Below are positions 6,562-9,162 of a DNA stretch of 9,162 nt, piece after piece (positions within the stretch are counted from its first letter, which is position 1; each line of letters opens with the position of its first letter). Location of the stretch: contig CAKQKT010000076.1 of the NCBI GenBank assembly GCA_934249275.1, forward strand, positions 1-9,162. The letters are read 5' to 3'. The position numbers and the translations under genes are program-made. The stretch comes from an uncultured Sutterella sp. (GTDB taxonomy: Bacteria > Pseudomonadota > Gammaproteobacteria > Burkholderiales > Burkholderiaceae_F). The notes below the pieces were generated by a model. It ran no database searches, had not been told where the DNA came from, and saw nothing but the letters and a program-made list of their open reading frames with translations.

Positions 6562-7734
6562 ATGACTGCCATGACCGAGCTTTTCTATCGTGACCCCTAT
6601 GCCCGCGAATTCACCGCGAAGGTGACCTCGTGCGAGGAAGGCGAGAAGGGATTCGAGGTCATGCTCGACGATACGGCCTTTTATCCCGAAGGCGGCGGAC
6701 AGCCTGCCGACCGCGGGACGCTGGGCGAAGCGAAGGTGCTCGACACGCGACGCACGGCTGCGGGCATCGTGCACTATTGCGACAAGCCGCTTGAAGTCGG
6801 CGCCGTAGTGAAGGGCGTGCTCGACTGGGAGCGCCGCTTCGACAACATGCAGAACCATACGGGCGAACACGTCTTCTCCGGTCTCGTTCATGCGAAGTTC
6901 GGCTTTGAAAACGTGGGCTTTCACATGGATGACGACGTCATCACGTGCGATTTCAGCGGCGTGATGACGGAAGAAGAGGTGGCCGGCATCGAAAAGGCCT
7001 GCAACGAGGCGATCGTTGCGAACGTCCCGGTCAACATCTCTTTCCCGGACGCCGAAACCCTTGAAAAGATGGTCTATCGCAGCAAGAAGGCTCTGACGGG
7101 CGACGTGCGCATCGTCGACATTCCGGACTGCGACCGCTGCGCCTGCTGCGGCGTGCACGTGAAGAGCACCGGCGAAGTCGGCCTCGTCAAGGTCATCTCC
7201 TCGATGAAGCACCGCGGAGGCACCCGCGTCTTCTTCGTCTGCGGCATTCGCGCGCTCAACGACTACGAAGCGCGCATCCGCGAAACGCGCGCCGTTTCCG
7301 CACAGCTCTCCGCCAAGCCTCTGGAAATCTCCGCCGCCGTCGAGCGCGTGCTCGCCGAGTCGGCCGCCAAGGACGCGAAGATCGCAGAACTGAACCGCAC
7401 GATCTTCGGCCTCAAGGCTGCGGCCATCCCCGCTCAGGAGGAGCCGCTCGTCGTGGTTGAGCAGGGCTTCACGCCGTTCGAGCTCCGCCAGTTCTGCGTC
7501 CAGCTCTCCGAAGCCGGCAAGGCGCCCTTCATCGCCGTCGTCTCCGAAACAGAGCCCGGCGTCTTCAGCTACGTCTGCGCCATACCCGACGACGTGCTCC
7601 GTCCCGTGAGCATTGCGCTCAACAAGGCCCTCAACGGCCGAGGCGGCGGCGCCAAGGGCTTCGTCCAGGGCAGCTGGAAGGCCGGCGAGGCCGCCGTGAG
7701 GAAGGCTGTGGCCGAAGTCTGGGCCACCCGCTGA
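6562..7734 (+). CDS. AlaX-type alanyl-tRNA editing protein with C-terminal DHHA1 domain
   Basis: A 390-residue free-standing relative of the editing half of alanyl-tRNA synthetase. Such proteins hydrolyse mischarged Ser-tRNA(Ala) (or Gly-tRNA(Ala)) in the cytoplasm and so protect translation fidelity. The N-terminal beta-barrel has YPEGGGQPADRG (41-52). The zinc-binding editing site is HTGEH (His99, His103) plus CCGVH (Cys195, His199), equivalent to the HxxxH and CxxxH motifs of AlaRS. Extra cysteines occur at 190, 193 and 196. A helical linker (about 235-290) leads to a DHHA1-like domain ending in RGGGAKGFVQGSW (360-372), matching the glycine-rich motif at the AlaRS C-terminus. No aminoacylation domain is present, so it is not AlaS. 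The start is fixed by GAGGAG eight bases upstream; a second ATG three codons later is less well placed. It is monocistronic, divergent from the TRAP operon and followed by a terminator. The substrate preference is inferred. Confidence 0.9.
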   Translation: MTAMTELFYRDPYAREFTAKVTSCEEGEKGFEVMLDDTAFYPEGGGQPADRGTLGEAKVLDTRRTAAGIVHYCDKPLEVGAVVKGVLDWERRFDNMQNHTGEHVFSGLVHAKFGFENVGFHMDDDVITCDFSGVMTEEEVAGIEKACNEAIVANVPVNISFPDAETLEKMVYRSKKALTGDVRIVDIPDCDRCACCGVHVKSTGEVGLVKVISSMKHRGGTRVFFVCGIRALNDYEARIRETRAVSAQLSAKPLEISAAVERVLAESAAKDAKIAELNRTIFGLKAAAIPAQEEPLVVVEQGFTPFELRQFCVQLSEAGKAPFIAVVSETEPGVFSYVCAIPDDVLRPVSIALNKALNGRGGGAKGFVQGSWKAGEAAVRKAVAEVWATR

Positions 7735-7761
7735 TTACTAAACCGGAAAAACTAGTCAAAG

Positions 7762-7804
7762 CCCGCCTGTTTTCTTGACCGCGGTAAAGAAGACGGCGGG
7801 TTTT
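7762..7804 (+). terminator. Intrinsic terminator after the AlaX-type gene
   Basis: CCCGCC-(T)-GTTTTCTT (7762-7776) pairs with AAGAAGAC-GGCGGG (7787-7800): 14 base pairs with one bulged T and one G-U pair, around a 10-base loop, followed by TTTT. It begins 28 bases after the stop codon at 7734. Confidence 0.85.
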
Positions 7805-7915
7805 GTGCATCCGGACGGACGCCGGAGCGTATCATGTCGAGGTGTTCCCTGCGGCCCGCCAAACGCACGGGCGGGGCGCATCACTCCCTCACAAGCCTCA
7901 GACATAAGACAGATC
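7805..7915. other. Leader region of the TauE/SafE gene
   Basis: These 111 bases separate the terminator from the exporter start. I see no convincing -35/-10 pair. One short hairpin is possible (CCCGCC 7855-7860 with GGCGGG 7870-7875, 9-base loop). There is no clear Shine-Dalgarno sequence before the ATG at 7916 (CATAAGACAGATC-ATG). Confidence 0.35.
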
Positions 7916-8719
7916 ATGCTTGACTTCATCGAGCTCTTCATCCTCGGCATCGGCGTCGGCTCCTTCGGCGCCCTTGTCGGCATCGGCGGCGGCCTTATCA
8001 TGGTGCCGCTCTTCATGTACTTCATGATGCCGCCCTCGGGCAGCACCTTCGCCAACGTTCAGGAAGTTGTCGGCACAAGCCTTTTCGGCGTGCTCCTCAA
8101 CGCGCTTTCGGGCACCTGGGCCTATTTCAAGCAAAAGCGCATCATCCTCAAGGTTGCGATGCCCTTTGCCCTTGCGACCGTTCCGGGCGCCTTCCTCGGC
8201 AGCTACGTGAGCGAATGGTTCTCGGGCCCCGCCTTTTCAATCACGTTCGGCGGCTCGCTTGCCTTCCTCGGCTGCTTCATGTACTGGAATTCGACCCGGA
8301 ACAAGGCCGCCAACCGCTCCGCCGACGAATTTGATCCAGAAGCGCTTCCGAAGAGCAAAATCATGCTCGGCGTCTTCTGCTCGCTCTTCGTGGGCTTCCT
8401 GAGCTCGATTCTCGGCATCGGCGGCGGCGTCGTGCACGTTCCGATGATGGTCTTCCTGCTCGGCTTCCCGCCGCTCGTGGCTGTCGCCACCTCCACCTTC
8501 GTGCTCATGGTGAGCGCCGCCATCGGCGTCGTCGGCCACGCCTTCCTCGCCCACATTGTCTGGGCGCCCGCCATTGCGGTGGGCTGCGGCGCCATCGTCG
8601 GCGCCCAGCTAGGCGCCAAGATCGCCCGCAAGAGCAAGCCTCGCCTCATCGTCATGATCCTTTCCTGCGTGATGGTCCTGCTCGGCTGCCAGCTCATCTG
8701 GCGAGGCCTCGGCGCCTGA
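7916..8719 (+). CDS. TauE/SafE family membrane exporter
   Basis: A 267-residue inner-membrane protein of the TauE/SafE (DUF81) family, whose studied members export sulfite, sulfoacetate or related anions. It shows the family's internal duplication: GALVGIGGGLIMVPLFMY in the first half (18-35) and SSILGIGGGVVHVPMMVF in the second (163-180), each followed by a TS(L/T)F motif (TSLF 54-57, TSTF 192-195). About eight membrane helices are expected, with a hydrophilic connector at about 126-148. The ATG at 7916 was chosen because the first helix starts right there. The frame is open back to 7775, but that extension is hydrophilic, crosses the preceding terminator and lacks family features. No strong ribosome binding site precedes the start. 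The substrate cannot be assigned; a sulfur anion is a family-level inference. It is transcribed alone and followed by a terminator. Confidence 0.92.
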   Translation: MLDFIELFILGIGVGSFGALVGIGGGLIMVPLFMYFMMPPSGSTFANVQEVVGTSLFGVLLNALSGTWAYFKQKRIILKVAMPFALATVPGAFLGSYVSEWFSGPAFSITFGGSLAFLGCFMYWNSTRNKAANRSADEFDPEALPKSKIMLGVFCSLFVGFLSSILGIGGGVVHVPMMVFLLGFPPLVAVATSTFVLMVSAAIGVVGHAFLAHIVWAPAIAVGCGAIVGAQLGAKIARKSKPRLIVMILSCVMVLLGCQLIWRGLGA

Positions 8720-8744
8720 CGCAAGTCATTCTTCCATATGACAT

Positions 8745-8768
8745 AACGCCCGGAGATCCGGGCGTTTT
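8745..8768 (+). terminator. Intrinsic terminator after the exporter gene; target of the intron
   Basis: AACGCCCGG (8745-8753) pairs perfectly with CCGGGCGTT (8758-8766) around the loop AGAT, followed by TTGTT. It lies 26 bases after the stop codon. The group II intron begins at 8772, five bases past the stem. Confidence 0.88.
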
Positions 8769-8771
8769 GTT

Positions 8772-9162
8772 GTGTGCCAGGCATGGGCACAATCTAACGG
8801 GTGAAAGTCCCGAGCGCAGGGGATAGCACCAAGCGCATAGCCGAAGGCAAGGGTGTCCATCGTGAGGTGGAATCTGAAGGAAGCTCTAGGCAAACCGTTG
8901 GTCCGACGAACAGGAACCGCATCAGGCATATGGGAGTGGGTAAGGTTGCAACACAAACTGAAGCCCCAAGCTATACGGAACTCTCGGTGTAAATGCGGCG
9001 GATAGATGACGGGAAAGATTGTGCTCTTACCCTGGGAGGCCTTACGGACGGAGTGCGAACTCCGGAGCAAAACTTGTCGTAAGGGACTGTTAAGCAATTA
9101 CTAGGTGTATTAGCCTGTCGGACGTGGTATCATAGAGTCCTAACTTGAGGGGGCTGTATGAG
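8772..9162 (+). mobile_element. Group II intron, 5' part (group IIC-like), running off the window
   Basis: The element starts with GTGTG, fitting the GUGYG consensus at group II intron 5' ends. Domain I follows: a 5' hairpin (GTGCC 8774-8778 with GGCAC 8786-8790), CGGG-TGAAAGT-CCCG (8798-8812), and the stretches AAGGGTGTCC, TGGAATCTGAAGGAAGC and GGCAAACC. From memory these resemble the Oceanobacillus iheyensis group IIC intron closely. Further on, CCTTACG (9040-9046) pairs with CGTAAGG (9078-9084) and encloses CGGAGT-GCGA-ACTCCG (9049-9064), a stem with a GNRA tetraloop, as expected for the domain II-III region. Insertion just after a terminator stem is the known group IIC target choice. A possible EBS1, ACAAA at 8953-8957, could pair with TTTGT at 8766-8770 just upstream of the splice site. 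The maturase and domains V-VI would lie beyond the right edge. Group assignment is inferred; intron identity is fairly sure. Confidence 0.85.
9158..9162 (+). CDS. Possible start of the intron-encoded reverse transcriptase/maturase (first 5 bases only)
   Basis: An ATG at 9158 is preceded by GAGGGGG at 9147-9153, four bases upstream. It lies 386 bases into the intron, about where the open reading frame in domain IV of group IIC introns usually begins. Only one and two-thirds codons are in the window, so the product is predicted from position alone. Confidence 0.35.

Noticed and set aside
6303..6572. N-terminal extension of dctP by 90 codons
   Set aside because: The extension is not DctP-like, precedes a classical signal peptide, runs across the TATAAT box and hairpin, and would overlap the start of the divergent gene.
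7775..7915. N-terminal extension of the TauE/SafE gene by 47 codons
   Set aside because: It begins inside the stem of the preceding terminator and is hydrophilic. The conserved family sequence begins at the ATG at 7916.
8801..8992. Short open frame of 63 codons within the intron
   Set aside because: It overlaps structured domain I RNA, has no ribosome binding site, and its translation shows no maturase features.
1..9162. CRISPR arrays, tRNA or rRNA genes, and insertion-sequence ends
   Set aside because: I looked for regular direct repeats, tRNA-like cloverleaf sequence and terminal inverted repeats with a transposase and saw none. The only mobile element supported is the group II intron at the right edge.

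Overview
The window is GC-rich, tightly packed bacterial DNA and looks like a Gram-negative proteobacterium. The gene set (a periplasmic arylsulfate sulfotransferase, a DctPQM-type TRAP transporter, a TauE/SafE exporter) and the codon use would suit a gut betaproteobacterium of the Sutterellaceae type. That placement is a guess from gene content, since no phylogenetic marker is present.

Layout from left to right. (1) Positions 2-1711 hold the 3' nine-tenths of an assT gene with all catalytic residues, closed by a strong intrinsic terminator (1753-1790). (2) Positions 1947-3427 hold a two-gene hipB-hipA module whose genes overlap by 10 nt. It uses more A/T than its neighbours, which suggests an acquired cassette. 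(3) On the minus strand, positions 6302 down to 3496 hold a complete TRAP transporter operon in the order dctP-dctM-dctQ, convergent with hipA. (4) Divergent from it, positions 6562-7734 hold a long AlaX-type alanyl-tRNA editing protein with a C-terminal DHHA1 domain and its own terminator. (5) Positions 7916-8719 hold a TauE/SafE membrane exporter and its terminator. (6) From 8772 to the right edge lies the 5' part of a group II intron, five bases past the terminator stem. This is the location preferred by group IIC introns.

How the genes relate. The three TRAP proteins form one transporter: DctP captures an organic anion in the periplasm and DctQ/DctM move it across the membrane using an ion gradient. 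AssT moves sulfuryl groups between phenols in the periplasm, and TauE/SafE proteins commonly export sulfite or organosulfur anions. A loose sulfur/organic-anion theme is therefore possible, but nothing in the sequence links these genes into one pathway. hipBA and the group II intron are accessory elements placed in gaps between genes.

I found no clearly new multi-gene system. The two observations most worth checking are the intron at the exporter's terminator and the HipA-like kinase, which carries His where E. coli HipA has its autophosphorylated Ser.
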